A stretch of 64,000 nt of DNA from Phyllobacterium brassicacearum (lineage in GTDB: Bacteria > Pseudomonadota > Alphaproteobacteria > Rhizobiales > Rhizobiaceae): positions 434,001 through 498,000 of the forward strand of contig NZ_PGGO01000001.1 of assembly GCF_003010955.1 (NCBI RefSeq), read 5' to 3'. The notes under the pieces were generated by a model that was not told where the DNA came from, did no database searches, and saw nothing but the letters and a program-made list of their open reading frames with translations. Position 1 is the first letter of the stretch. Each line of letters begins with the position of its first letter. This document shows positions 36,380 to 45,503 of the stretch, in pieces. A program made the translations under genes and the position numbers.

Positions 36380-37855
36380 TCAGTCGTGGCGAAAGATGAT
36401 CGTCTTGGTCGCGGACATATCGTAAAGGGCCTCGAAGCCCTTCTCGCGGCCATGTCCGGATTTCTTGAAGCCGCCGAACGGCAGTTCGACTCCGCCGCCC
36501 GCTCCGTAGGCATTGACATAGACCTGCCCGGCACGAACGCGCTTGGCAACGCGGTGCTGGCGTGCGCCGTCCCTGGTCCACACGCCGGCGACGAGGCCAT
36601 ATTCCGTGCTGTTGGCAAGGCGGATGGCATCCTGCTCATCATCGAATGGAAACAGGGAAAGCACAGGGCCGAAAACTTCCTCCTGCGCAATGACCGCTGC
36701 CGGATCGACGGCGCCGAACAGCACTGGTGTGACATAGAATCCGCTTGCAGGTGCACTGGTATCGATCGAGCCGCTCCCGATGACACCGATTCCGGCCTCG
36801 GTCGCCAGAGCGACGTAATTCTCCACACGGCGTTTCTGTGCCGGATTGATCATCGGACCAAGATCGAGGTCGGCATCATGCGGACCGGCGACGAGCTTGT
36901 TGAAGCGCTCGCCCAGCGCCGATGCGAGGTCATCATATATGGGGCGCTCGATAAGAATGCGGCTTCCAGCCGAACAGGTCTGGCCGCCGTTCTGGATGAT
37001 CGCATTGATGAGGACGGGAAGCGCCTTCTCGATATCGGCGTCGGCGAAGACGATCTGCGGCGACTTACCGCCAAGCTCCATGGTGACACCGCGATTGTTG
37101 GTGGCCGCCGCCTGCTGGATGGCGGTGCCGGTCACCGGTGAACCGGTGAAAGTCACATAGTCGATATCCGGATGCGAGGAAAGTGCTGCTCCAGCGTCAC
37201 GGCCATAACCGGTGATCACATTGAGGACGCCATCAGGAAAACCGGCCTCGATGGCGAGTTCACCGACGCGGATTGTCGAAAGTGAAGCGTCTTCTGCCGG
37301 CTTGATGACCAGGGTATTGCCCATGGCAAGCGCGGCGCCGACCACGCGCGCCATGATCTGCATGGGGTAGTTCCAAGGAATGATCCCCACGACGACGCCA
37401 TGCGGCTCGCGCAGGGTCAGTGCCGTGTAACCATCGAGAAACGGAATCGTATCGCCGTGAATTTTGTCGCAGGCGCCGCCGTAGAACTCATAATAGCGCA
37501 TGGCAGCCGCCACATCAGCCTTGCCCTGCCGGATCGGCTTGCCGGTGTCGCGTGATTCGAGCGCGGCGAGTTCGTCTCCGTGATGCTCAATCAGCTGGCC
37601 GAGACGCGTCAGTAGCCGGCCACGCTCGAACGCCGGCATCCGCGACCAGGGATTATGCTCGAAAGCCCGGCGCGCCGCGCGCACCGCCAGATCAACATCC
37701 TCCGCCTTGCTCGCAGGAATAGTGGCAAACGCCCGGCCATCCGACGGACACAAAACAGTGATCGTTTCTTGCGAGAGTGCAGCTACGTTGCTGCCGTTGA
37801 TGATGTTCAGGAATTTCTTATCCTGTGCGACAACTCTGGATAGATTCTGTAACAT
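36380..37855 (-). CDS. NAD(P)-dependent aldehyde dehydrogenase
   Basis: The protein has 491 residues, the normal ALDH length. The catalytic Cys is in GGQTCSAGSRILI, the general base Glu in MELGGKSPQIVF, and the cofactor region is IIPWNYPMQ followed by LVIKPAEDASLS and FTGSPVTGTAI. It oxidises an aldehyde to an acid in the cytoplasm. Betaine aldehyde and gamma-glutamyl-aminobutyraldehyde (PuuC step) enzymes are its close relatives, so a role after puuA/puuB is possible but unproven. It is divergent from zwf and upstream of an SDR gene. Confidence 0.88.
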   Translation of the reverse strand: MLQNLSRVVAQDKKFLNIINGSNVAALSQETITVLCPSDGRAFATIPASKAEDVDLAVRAARRAFEHNPWSRMPAFERGRLLTRLGQLIEHHGDELAALESRDTGKPIRQGKADVAAAMRYYEFYGGACDKIHGDTIPFLDGYTALTLREPHGVVVGIIPWNYPMQIMARVVGAALAMGNTLVIKPAEDASLSTIRVGELAIEAGFPDGVLNVITGYGRDAGAALSSHPDIDYVTFTGSPVTGTAIQQAAATNNRGVTMELGGKSPQIVFADADIEKALPVLINAIIQNGGQTCSAGSRILIERPIYDDLASALGERFNKLVAGPHDADLDLGPMINPAQKRRVENYVALATEAGIGVIGSGSIDTSAPASGFYVTPVLFGAVDPAAVIAQEEVFGPVLSLFPFDDEQDAIRLANSTEYGLVAGVWTRDGARQHRVAKRVRAGQVYVNAYGAGGGVELPFGGFKKSGHGREKGFEALYDMSATKTIIFRHD

Positions 37856-37881
37856 GACTGCTTCCTGTTCGTTGCAAGCCT

Positions 37882-37907
37882 ATTGGAAATGGAATGAATT
37901 GGAAATG
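37882..37907. promoter_or_regulatory. Direct repeat upstream of the aldehyde dehydrogenase gene
   Basis: ATTGGAAATG occurs twice (37882-37891 and 37898-37907), 16 bases apart, some 27 bases upstream of the dehydrogenase start and 100 upstream of zwf. It is a candidate activator or repressor site. Confidence 0.3.
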
Positions 37908-38010
37908 CATTTTGACGCAGTTCACACATCGGGACTGGTCATTTTAAATCGATTAGATTATACAACCCCGCATCCACGGATGCGCAATTCAGGCATAGCG
38001 AGACTTCCCC

Positions 38011-39486
38011 ATGACCAGTCAGATTATCCCGGTTGATCCTTTTGATTGCATCGTATTCGGCGGCACTGGCGATCTCGCCGAGCGCAAGCTGATCCCGGCG
38101 CTCTACCAGCGCCAGCGCGACGGCCAGCTTTCCGAGCCGACCCGCATCATCGGCGCATCCCGCTCGCCGATGTCCACTGCGGATTATCGCACATTCGCGG
38201 AAGCGGCGATCAAGGAGCACGTGAAGGCTGCGGAAATCGACGGAAAGCAGCTCGACAAGTTTCTGGAGCGCCTTTCATACGTTGCGGTCGATGCCACCTC
38301 AGATAATGGCTGGGAAGACCTCAAGGCCGAGGTCGGCAATGACAGCAAGCGCATCCGCGCGTTTTATCTGGCGGTCAGCCCCTCATTGTTCGGGGATATC
38401 ACCAGCCGCCTGAAGAGTTACAAGCTCGTTCACGATCATACGCGCATCATCGTGGAAAAGCCGATCGGCCGCGATCTTGAATCGGCGATTGCCCTTAACG
38501 ACACGATCGGCCACGTCTTCCACGAACAGCAGATCTTCCGCATCGATCACTACCTCGGCAAGGAGACAGTACAGAACCTGATGGCACTGCGCTTTGCCAA
38601 TGCCCTGTACGAACCACTGTGGAATTCGGCCCATATCGACCATGTGCAGATCACCGTGGCCGAAGCCGTCGGGCTTGAAAACCGCGCGGGTTATTATGAC
38701 AAGGCCGGCGCACTGCGCGACATGGTACAGAACCACATGCTGCAGCTCCTCTGCCTCGTGGCGATGGAACCGCCATCCTCGATGGACGCCGATGCGGTGC
38801 GTGACGAGAAGCTGAAGGTGCTGCGCTCGCTGAGCCCGATCGATTCGAAGAATTACGAGGAACTGACCGTGCGCGGCCAGTATCGCGCCGGTGCTTCCTC
38901 CGGCGGCGCGGTCAAGGGCTACCTGGACGAACTGGAGAGCAAGAGTAACACGGAGACCTTCGTTGCCATCAAGGCCGAAATCGCCAATTGGCGCTGGGCC
39001 GGCGTGCCGTTCTATCTGCGCACGGGCAAGCGGCTCGCAACGCGCGCATCCGAGATCGTGGTCTCGTTCAAGCCGATTCCGCATTCCATTTTTGGCGAAA
39101 GCGCTGGGCGTGTTGTCGCCAATCAGCTCGTCATTCGCTTGCAGCCGGATGAAGGCGTCAAGCAGTGGATGATGATCAAGGACCCGGGTCCAGGCGGCAT
39201 GCGCTTGCGCCACGTTCCGCTCGACATGAGCTTTGCCGAATCCTTCCAGGCCCGTAGCCCCGATGCTTATGAGCGCCTGATCATGGATGTGGTCCGGGGC
39301 AATCAGACCCTGTTCATGCGTCGCGATGAAGTGGTTGCTGCCTGGCAGTGGATCGACCCCATCCTCAAGGCATGGGCCGACAACGAACAGCCACCCTATG
39401 GCTACACGGCCGGGACGTGGGGACCATCAGCATCGATTGCCCTGATCGAGCGCGACGGCCGAACCTGGCATGAAGCTGAGGCATGA
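38011..39486 (+). CDS. zwf: Glucose-6-phosphate 1-dehydrogenase
   Basis: The protein has 491 residues. It oxidises glucose-6-phosphate to 6-phosphogluconolactone with NADP. The cofactor loop is [16 protein letters not shown]; the active-site peptide RIDHYLGKE holds the catalytic His; the substrate-binding EKPIGRDL precedes it. It is the first gene of zwf-pgl-edd, the oxidative entry to the Entner-Doudoroff pathway, the main glucose route in rhizobia. The gap to pgl is three bases. Confidence 0.97.
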   Translation: MTSQIIPVDPFDCIVFGGTGDLAERKLIPALYQRQRDGQLSEPTRIIGASRSPMSTADYRTFAEAAIKEHVKAAEIDGKQLDKFLERLSYVAVDATSDNGWEDLKAEVGNDSKRIRAFYLAVSPSLFGDITSRLKSYKLVHDHTRIIVEKPIGRDLESAIALNDTIGHVFHEQQIFRIDHYLGKETVQNLMALRFANALYEPLWNSAHIDHVQITVAEAVGLENRAGYYDKAGALRDMVQNHMLQLLCLVAMEPPSSMDADAVRDEKLKVLRSLSPIDSKNYEELTVRGQYRAGASSGGAVKGYLDELESKSNTETFVAIKAEIANWRWAGVPFYLRTGKRLATRASEIVVSFKPIPHSIFGESAGRVVANQLVIRLQPDEGVKQWMMIKDPGPGGMRLRHVPLDMSFAESFQARSPDAYERLIMDVVRGNQTLFMRRDEVVAAWQWIDPILKAWADNEQPPYGYTAGTWGPSASIALIERDGRTWHEAEA

Positions 39487-39489
39487 AGG

Positions 39490-40209
39490 GTGAAGCGGCC
39501 TGCTATGGGTACGGAGCATAAGTTGCACAGTTTCGCGGACGGCAATGAGCTAGCCGAGGCGCTTGCTTCGACCGTGGCAGACCGGCTCGGCGCTGCATGC
39601 GATGAGCGCGGCAAGGCCGTTCTTGCCGTATCAGGCGGCACGACCCCTGCCCGCTTCTTCAAGGCCCTGTCTGTCAAGAAGTTGCCTTGGGAGAGGATCA
39701 CGGTGACACTGGTTGATGAGCGCTTCGTGCCGCCATCCAGCGACCGCTCCAACCAGAAGCTGGTCACCGGAATGCTTCTGCAGAACGACGCGGCAAGCGC
39801 GAACTTCGTTGGCCTCTACAACGACGCGCCGGACGTGGAAGAAGGTGCTAAAATAGCGGCCGCGGATATCGCCGAGCTTGGGCAGCCGTTCGACGTTGTC
39901 ACGCTCGGCATGGGCGGCGATGGACATACGGCATCATTCTTCCCGGGCGGGGATCGTCTGGCCGATGCCATTTCGCCAAACCAGCGGGCGCTCGTCCTGC
40001 CAATGCGGGCGGAAGGCGCCGGTGAACCGAGATTGACGCTGACGCTCCCGGTCATAGTCAAGGCGCGGTTCGCAGCCCTGCATATTGAAGGCGCCGGGAA
40101 AAAGGCCGTCCTTGGACAAGCGCTTGAAGGCGGCGAAACCAGCGATATGCCGATAAGGGCGGTGCTGCGGCACGAGCCCATCGAGCTTGAGATTTTCTGG
40201 GCCCCTTGA
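39490..40209 (+). CDS. pgl: 6-phosphogluconolactonase
   Basis: The protein has 239 residues from GTG at 39490; an ATG at 39505 five codons in is an alternative with no better site. It hydrolyses 6-phosphogluconolactone to 6-phosphogluconate. Family motifs are LAVSGGTTPARFF, VTLVDERFVPPSS and LGMGGDGHTASFFPG. It is the second gene of the operon, directly between zwf and edd, which makes the role secure. Confidence 0.93.
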   Translation: MKRPAMGTEHKLHSFADGNELAEALASTVADRLGAACDERGKAVLAVSGGTTPARFFKALSVKKLPWERITVTLVDERFVPPSSDRSNQKLVTGMLLQNDAASANFVGLYNDAPDVEEGAKIAAADIAELGQPFDVVTLGMGGDGHTASFFPGGDRLADAISPNQRALVLPMRAEGAGEPRLTLTLPVIVKARFAALHIEGAGKKAVLGQALEGGETSDMPIRAVLRHEPIELEIFWAP

Positions 40210-40278
40210 AGCCCGGAGCGTGTGATCCATCCGGACAGGCTCCCAAACTTCCGGATAGACGCCTAGAGGAGATACAAG

Positions 40279-42102
40279 ATGACCGTCCTGCAACGGGTGA
40301 AAAGCATTACCCATCGCATCTGCGAACAGTCGAAGCCGACACGCGATGTCTATCTCGATCATTTGCGAGAGGCGGCCAGCCGCAAGCCGAAGCGTTCGGC
40401 GCTGGCCTGTGCCAATCTCGCCCATGGGTTCGCCGCCTGCAGCCCTTCCGACAAGGCAGCACTCGCTGGCGATGTGGTGCCGAACCTCGGCATTATCACC
40501 TCCTATAATGACATGCTGTCGGCACATCAGCCGTTCGAGACCTATCCCCAACTGATCAAAGCGGCCGCCAAAGAAGCTGGCGGGGTGGCACAGGTTGCGG
40601 GCGGTGTTCCGGCCATGTGCGATGGCGTGACACAGGGGCAGCCGGGCATGGAACTGTCGTTGTTCTCGCGCGATGTCATCGCCATGGCAACCGCCATTGG
40701 ACTTTCGCACGACATGTTCGACGCCGCGGTCTATCTCGGTGTCTGCGACAAAATTGTGCCTGGGCTTGTTATCGGCGCGCTGACCTTCGGTCATCTCCCT
40801 GCCGTCTTCATTCCCGCTGGTCCGATGACCACTGGCCTCCCCAATGACGAGAAGGCGAAGACGCGCCAGCTCTATGCGGAAGGCAAGGTCGGCCGCGAGG
40901 CTCTGCTCGAATCCGAGTCCAAATCCTATCATGGACCCGGCACCTGCACCTTCTATGGTACGGCGAATTCCAATCAGATGCTGATGGAAATCATGGGCCT
41001 GCACATGCCGGGTTCGTCCTTCATCAATCCAGGCACACCACTGCGCGATGCGCTGACCCGCGAGGCAGCAAAGCGTGCTCTCGCGATCACGGCGCTCGGC
41101 AATGAATATACCCCTGTTGGCGAGATGATCGACGAGCGGTCCATCGTCAACGGCGTCGTCGGCCTGCATGCGACGGGCGGCTCGACCAATCACACCATGC
41201 ACCTGGTCGCCATGGCGGCAGCTGCCGGTATCAAGCTGACCTGGCAGGATATTTCCGACCTGTCCGACGTGGTTCCGCTGCTTGCCCGCGTCTATCCCAA
41301 TGGTCTGGCCGACGTGAACCATTTTCATGCAGCCGGCGGCATGGGTTACATTATCCGCGAGTTGCTGGACGGCGGCCTCCTGCACGAGGACGTCAAGACC
41401 GTATGGGGCGGTGGCGATGGCCTGCGCGCCTATACGATTGAGCCGAAACTCGGCGAAAACGGCACGGTGGTACGTGAACCGGTAGCGGCAGAGAGCGCCG
41501 ACAAGAAAGTGCTCTCCACCTGCAAGCAGCCGTTCCAGGTTACGGGCGGGCTGAAGATGCTCAAGGGTAATCTCGGCACCGCAGTCATCAAGACATCGGC
41601 GGTCAAGGCCGACCGGCACATCATCGAAGCGCCTGCGATCGTGTTCGACAGCCAGGCGGCGCTCCAGGATGCATTCAAGGCTGGAAAGCTCGACCGTGAT
41701 TTTGTTGCTGTCGTGCGCTTCCAGGGGCCCCGCGCCAATGGCATGCCCGAGCTGCACAAGCTCACCCCTGCCCTCGGTGTGCTGCAGGATCGCGGCCATA
41801 TGGTTGCACTCGTCACGGACGGGCGCATGTCCGGTGCATCCGGCAAAGTTCCGGCAGCTATCCATGTGACGCCGGAAGCGCTTGATGGCGGCATTATCGG
41901 CAAGATCCACGATGGCGATGTGGTGCGGCTCGATGCGGAAATCGGTACGCTCGACGTGCTGGAAGATCCGGATGTGCTCGCAGCGCGACCGACGCCGGAA
42001 GTGGATATCAACCACAACAGCTACGGCATGGGACGCGAACTCTTCGCTGCCTTCCGCAATGTTGTCGGAAAGGCTGAGAACGGCGCATCGGTTTTCGGCT
42101 GA
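40279..42102 (+). CDS. edd: Phosphogluconate dehydratase
   Basis: The protein has 607 residues from the ATG at 40279, with AGAGGAGATA upstream. It belongs to the IlvD/Edd family of iron-sulfur dehydratases and makes 2-keto-3-deoxy-6-phosphogluconate. Motifs include [45 protein letters not shown] and [15 protein letters not shown]; the conserved cysteines in these would hold the cluster. The aldolase gene eda is not in the window. Its stop abuts the stop of the convergent regulator gene. Confidence 0.96.
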   Translation: MTVLQRVKSITHRICEQSKPTRDVYLDHLREAASRKPKRSALACANLAHGFAACSPSDKAALAGDVVPNLGIITSYNDMLSAHQPFETYPQLIKAAAKEAGGVAQVAGGVPAMCDGVTQGQPGMELSLFSRDVIAMATAIGLSHDMFDAAVYLGVCDKIVPGLVIGALTFGHLPAVFIPAGPMTTGLPNDEKAKTRQLYAEGKVGREALLESESKSYHGPGTCTFYGTANSNQMLMEIMGLHMPGSSFINPGTPLRDALTREAAKRALAITALGNEYTPVGEMIDERSIVNGVVGLHATGGSTNHTMHLVAMAAAAGIKLTWQDISDLSDVVPLLARVYPNGLADVNHFHAAGGMGYIIRELLDGGLLHEDVKTVWGGGDGLRAYTIEPKLGENGTVVREPVAAESADKKVLSTCKQPFQVTGGLKMLKGNLGTAVIKTSAVKADRHIIEAPAIVFDSQAALQDAFKAGKLDRDFVAVVRFQGPRANGMPELHKLTPALGVLQDRGHMVALVTDGRMSGASGKVPAAIHVTPEALDGGIIGKIHDGDVVRLDAEIGTLDVLEDPDVLAARPTPEVDINHNSYGMGRELFAAFRNVVGKAENGASVFG

Positions 42103-43065
42103 TCAGTAGGTCGTGCGGCGCTCGTCCGAGGGTGAGCGCCCGAACTGCGCACGGTAACTCTGGGCAAAATAGGAATGCGACGTGAAGCCGGTCGCCAGCG
42201 CCACGTCCAGGATGGGCGAATGGGTCTGGCGCAGTAGCTCGCGCGCCCGCTCCAGGCGCAGGCTCATGTAATAACGGCCCGGCGTCATGTTGAGATGGCG
42301 CAGAAACAGCCGCTCCACCTGCCGTACAGACAGGCCAACCGCCTTGGCAAGACGCACAGCCGATTTCGGCTGCTCGAGATTGTCCGCCATGAGCTCGACA
42401 ATCTTGCGCAGTTTTTCTGACTTGCCGGTGAGATCACGTTCCGGCCCGATGCGCTGGCGATCGGTCTGCGAGCGTATGCGCTCGTGATGGAACTGGTTCG
42501 CCACTTCATTGGCAAGTGCCGGACTGAAATCCTGCTTGATGATTTCCAGCATCAGGTCGATCGAAGTGGTGCCGCCCGCGCACGTATAACGCTTGCGGTC
42601 GATCTCGAAAACGTTGCCGGTGCAATCAATCTGCGGAAACCGTTCCTGAAATCCGGCGCGATTTTCCCAATGGATGGTGCAGCGATGGCCCTCAAGTTGG
42701 CCCGCTTCCGCCAAAATGTAGCTGCCTACATTCAGTCCGCCGAGCACGGCACCGCGACGTCCCAGGGTGCGCAAGGTGGCGATGACTTTGGTCTTGTCTT
42801 CAAACTCAGTCGTCAGGCCGGCGCAAATGAAGGTGATGTCGGCGTTGGGCAATTCCGCCAGCGCATATTGCACATTAATCTGCAGACCGTTCGACGCGGT
42901 CACCGCGGCGCCAGTGGCGGATGCGGTGATCCACGAATAGTAGGCCTGCTCGGACATGCGATTGGCCGTGCGCATGGTATCGATGGCCGCTGCAAGGCTG
43001 AACATCGGAAATCTGTCAACGAGCAGAAAGGCAAAGGTTCTCGTGGCTTTGAGGGTTTCAGGCAT
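42103..43065 (-). CDS. GlxA-type AraC-family regulator
   Basis: The protein has 320 residues. The N-terminal half is the DJ-1/PfpI-like domain (FAFLLVDRFPMFSLAAAIDTM, GGLNVGSYILAEAG, where Asn replaces the usual Cys). The C-terminal AraC domain is intact: LAKAVGLSVRQVERLFLRHL and DVALATGFTSHSYFAQSYRAQFG. This branch includes regulators of choline, carnitine and glycine betaine breakdown (GbdR, CdhR). FolD and a sarcosine oxidase-like gene lie next to it, which agrees with such a role; the inducer is an inference. Confidence 0.87.
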   Translation of the reverse strand: MPETLKATRTFAFLLVDRFPMFSLAAAIDTMRTANRMSEQAYYSWITASATGAAVTASNGLQINVQYALAELPNADITFICAGLTTEFEDKTKVIATLRTLGRRGAVLGGLNVGSYILAEAGQLEGHRCTIHWENRAGFQERFPQIDCTGNVFEIDRKRYTCAGGTTSIDLMLEIIKQDFSPALANEVANQFHHERIRSQTDRQRIGPERDLTGKSEKLRKIVELMADNLEQPKSAVRLAKAVGLSVRQVERLFLRHLNMTPGRYYMSLRLERARELLRQTHSPILDVALATGFTSHSYFAQSYRAQFGRSPSDERRTTY

Positions 43066-43103
43066 GCGCTGTTCTAACCGGATTCCCCTTTAGAGCAAAT
43101 GAA

Positions 43104-44003
43104 TCAGAAGCGAGGCGGCGTCTTGCCTGCCGAGCGGTAGGCGGCAACGAGCGTATTGGCCATCAACATGGCGATGGTCATCGGCCCGACGCCGCCAGGG
43201 ACTGGCGTAACGGCCGCGGCGACGGTCGAGGCATCCTCAAAGTCAACATCGCCGACGAGGCGCGTCTTCCCCTCGCCCTTTTCCGGCGCGGGGATGCGAT
43301 TGATGCCAACGTCTATGACGGTTGCTCCGGGCTTCACCCAATCCGCCTTGACCATTTGCGGCCTGCCGACCGCAGCGACAAGAATATCGGCGTTACGGCA
43401 GATGTTTGCGAGATCCTTGGTCTTGCTGTGCGCGATGGTGACGGTTGCATTGTGGGCGAGCAGCAAGTTGAACATCGGTTTGCCGACGATGTTGGAGCGG
43501 CCAATGACCACTGCGTTGAGGCCCGAGAGATCACGTCCGAGAATGCGATCGATCAGCAGCATGGATCCTGCCGGCGTGCAGGGTACAAAAGCGGTTTCGA
43601 TCTCGCCGGTGCCAAGCTTGCCGACATTGATGAAATGAAACCCGTCGACATCCTTGTCCGGCGAGATCGTCTGGATGATGCGGCCGGAATCGATGTGCTT
43701 CGGCAAAGGCAACTGAACCAGGATGCCGTGGATCAGCGGGTCGGCATTGAGCTTCTCGACCAGTGCAACCAGTTCCTCCTCGGAGGTCTCTTCCGCCAAA
43801 GTATGCTGGACGGAATGAAAGCCGCACTCGCGCGCCTTCCTGCCCTTGGAGGCGACATAGACCTGACTGGCAGGGTCTTCGCCGACAATGACAACGGCAA
43901 TGCCGGGAGTAATTCCGCTCGTTTCGATCAGGTCGGCTGCTGACGCCTTGACCCTCGAAACCACGTCCTCGGCAATCTCCTTGCCATTGATCGTCACTGT
44001 CAT
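43104..44003 (-). CDS. folD: Bifunctional methylene-THF dehydrogenase/methenyl-THF cyclohydrolase
   Basis: The protein has 299 residues, the usual FolD length. The catalytic Lys is in [13 protein letters not shown]; the family signature [18 protein letters not shown] is followed by [11 protein letters not shown], and the NADP loop is [17 protein letters not shown]. It interconverts 5,10-methylene-, methenyl- and 10-formyl-tetrahydrofolate in the cytoplasm. Sarcosine oxidase makes methylene-THF, and folD is often near sox genes, as here with the divergent beta-subunit gene. Confidence 0.96.
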   Translation of the reverse strand: MTVTINGKEIAEDVVSRVKASAADLIETSGITPGIAVVIVGEDPASQVYVASKGRKARECGFHSVQHTLAEETSEEELVALVEKLNADPLIHGILVQLPLPKHIDSGRIIQTISPDKDVDGFHFINVGKLGTGEIETAFVPCTPAGSMLLIDRILGRDLSGLNAVVIGRSNIVGKPMFNLLLAHNATVTIAHSKTKDLANICRNADILVAAVGRPQMVKADWVKPGATVIDVGINRIPAPEKGEGKTRLVGDVDFEDASTVAAAVTPVPGGVGPMTIAMLMANTLVAAYRSAGKTPPRF

Positions 44004-44205
44004 GTGCTGCTCCTGGACATCAAGCTTTGGTGGATTGGTTCAACATACTGGTGATTTTGTGGCCGAATAATACCGTCAAAGCGGCGTTCACTGACGCAAT
44101 AGCGAAAGCGACCAATAACCGCAATGCGATGATACGCAGCAGGGCTTGGCGATGGCCAAAAAGCCAAGCATGATCGATAATCATCACCCGAATCTGGAAT
44201 CCCTT

Positions 44206-45459
44206 ATGCGCTATTCAGCTTTCAGCCTTTTCAGACAAGCCCTCAAAGGCAACAAGGACTGGAAGCCTGCCTGGCGTAAACCCGACCCAAAACCATCCTA
44301 TGATGTCGTCATCATCGGTGGCGGCCATGGTCTCGCCACAGCCTATTACCTCGCCAAGGAACACGGTATCCGCAATATCGCCGTCGTCGAAAAGGGCTGG
44401 CTCGGCTCGGGAAACATCGGCCGGAACACCACTGCGATCCGTTCGAACTATCTTCTGACCGAGAATCAGCACTTCTACGAAGCGTCAATGAAGATGTGGG
44501 AAACACTATCCCAGGATCTGAATTACAATGTGATGTTCTCGCAGCGCGGCGTGGTCAATCTCGCCCATAATTTGCCGCAGCTCGACGTGTACGCACGACG
44601 TGGCAACCAGATGCGGCTCAACGGCATCGATTGTGAACTGATGACGCCCCAGCAGATCAAGAAGCTGATTCCCGGGCTCGACATCAGTACAACGGCACGC
44701 TTTCCCATCCTTGGCGGCCTGATGCAGCGCAGCGCCGGCACCGCGCGGCACGATGCGGTTGTCTGGGGCTATGCGCGCGCCGCCGATCAGCTGGGCGTCG
44801 ATATCATCGAGAACTGTGAAGTAACGAGCTTCCTGAAGGATGGCGATACCGTCACCGGCGTCATGACAACGCGCGGACCGATCACTGCAAAGAAGGTGGC
44901 ATGCGCGGTTGCCGGGCACACCAGCGAACTGATGCGCCGCGCGGGCATCGAGCGGCTGCCGCTCGAATCGCATGTGTTGCAGGCCTTCGTTTCAGAAGCA
45001 TTGAAACCGGTCGTCGATACGGTAGCAACCTTCGGCGGCGGACACCTCTATTTCGCGCAATCCGACAAGGGCGGTCTGGTGTTTGGCGGGGACATCGACG
45101 GCTATAATTCCTATGCGCAGCGCGGCAACCTGCCGGTGGTCGAGGACGTGATGAGCGAGTTTGTCGCACTCATTCCGGCGCTGGCGCGCGTCAAGCTGCT
45201 GCGATCCTGGGGCGGCATCATGGACATGACCATGGACGGTTCACCCATCATCACCACCGGCCCGCTGCCAGGCATGTATCTGAACACCGGCTGGTGCTAT
45301 GGCGGCTTCAAGGCCACGCCGATCTCAGGAAAGTGCTTTGCCTGGACCATCGCCAAGGACGAACCGCACCCGCTCTCGGCGCCATTTACGCTCGACCGCT
45401 TCTATCGCGGCTATGTGATTGACGACAAAGGGCAAGGCCCAACTCCCAGGTTGCACTAG
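44206..45459 (+). CDS. soxB: Sarcosine oxidase beta-subunit-like flavoprotein, orphan
   Basis: The protein has 417 residues from the ATG at 44206, matching the SoxB opening MRYSAFSLFRQAL; the frame extends upstream to 44146. The covalent FMN region GTARHDAVVWGYARAAD and QSDKGGLVFGGDIDGYN are conserved. The FAD loop reads VIIGGGHGLATAYYLA, one glycine short of the usual GGGGHGLAT, so the GxGxxG spacing is lost (Leu43 stands where the last Gly should be). The alpha, gamma and delta subunits normally encoded next to it are absent; the next gene is a polysaccharide co-polymerase on the other strand. It may be decaying or have another role. Confidence 0.8.
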   Translation: MRYSAFSLFRQALKGNKDWKPAWRKPDPKPSYDVVIIGGGHGLATAYYLAKEHGIRNIAVVEKGWLGSGNIGRNTTAIRSNYLLTENQHFYEASMKMWETLSQDLNYNVMFSQRGVVNLAHNLPQLDVYARRGNQMRLNGIDCELMTPQQIKKLIPGLDISTTARFPILGGLMQRSAGTARHDAVVWGYARAADQLGVDIIENCEVTSFLKDGDTVTGVMTTRGPITAKKVACAVAGHTSELMRRAGIERLPLESHVLQAFVSEALKPVVDTVATFGGGHLYFAQSDKGGLVFGGDIDGYNSYAQRGNLPVVEDVMSEFVALIPALARVKLLRSWGGIMDMTMDGSPIITTGPLPGMYLNTGWCYGGFKATPISGKCFAWTIAKDEPHPLSAPFTLDRFYRGYVIDDKGQGPTPRLH

Positions 45460-45468
45460 GTGACCATC

Positions 45469-45492
45469 ATCTCTCCCCCACAACGGGGAGAT
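45469..45492. terminator. Hairpin between convergent genes
   Basis: ATCTCTCC and GGGGAGAT pair across an eight-base centre (one G-U pair), between the ends of the SoxB-like and Wzz-like genes. There is no T-run; it resembles small dispersed repeats seen in rhizobia. Confidence 0.35.
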
Positions 45493-45503
45493 AACCAAGG
45501 TGA

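Noticed and set aside
39934-42015. 693-codon open frame on the minus strand
   Set aside because: It lies fully antisense to edd and pgl, which are secure, and its sequence is His/Arg-rich with no family pattern; a composition shadow.
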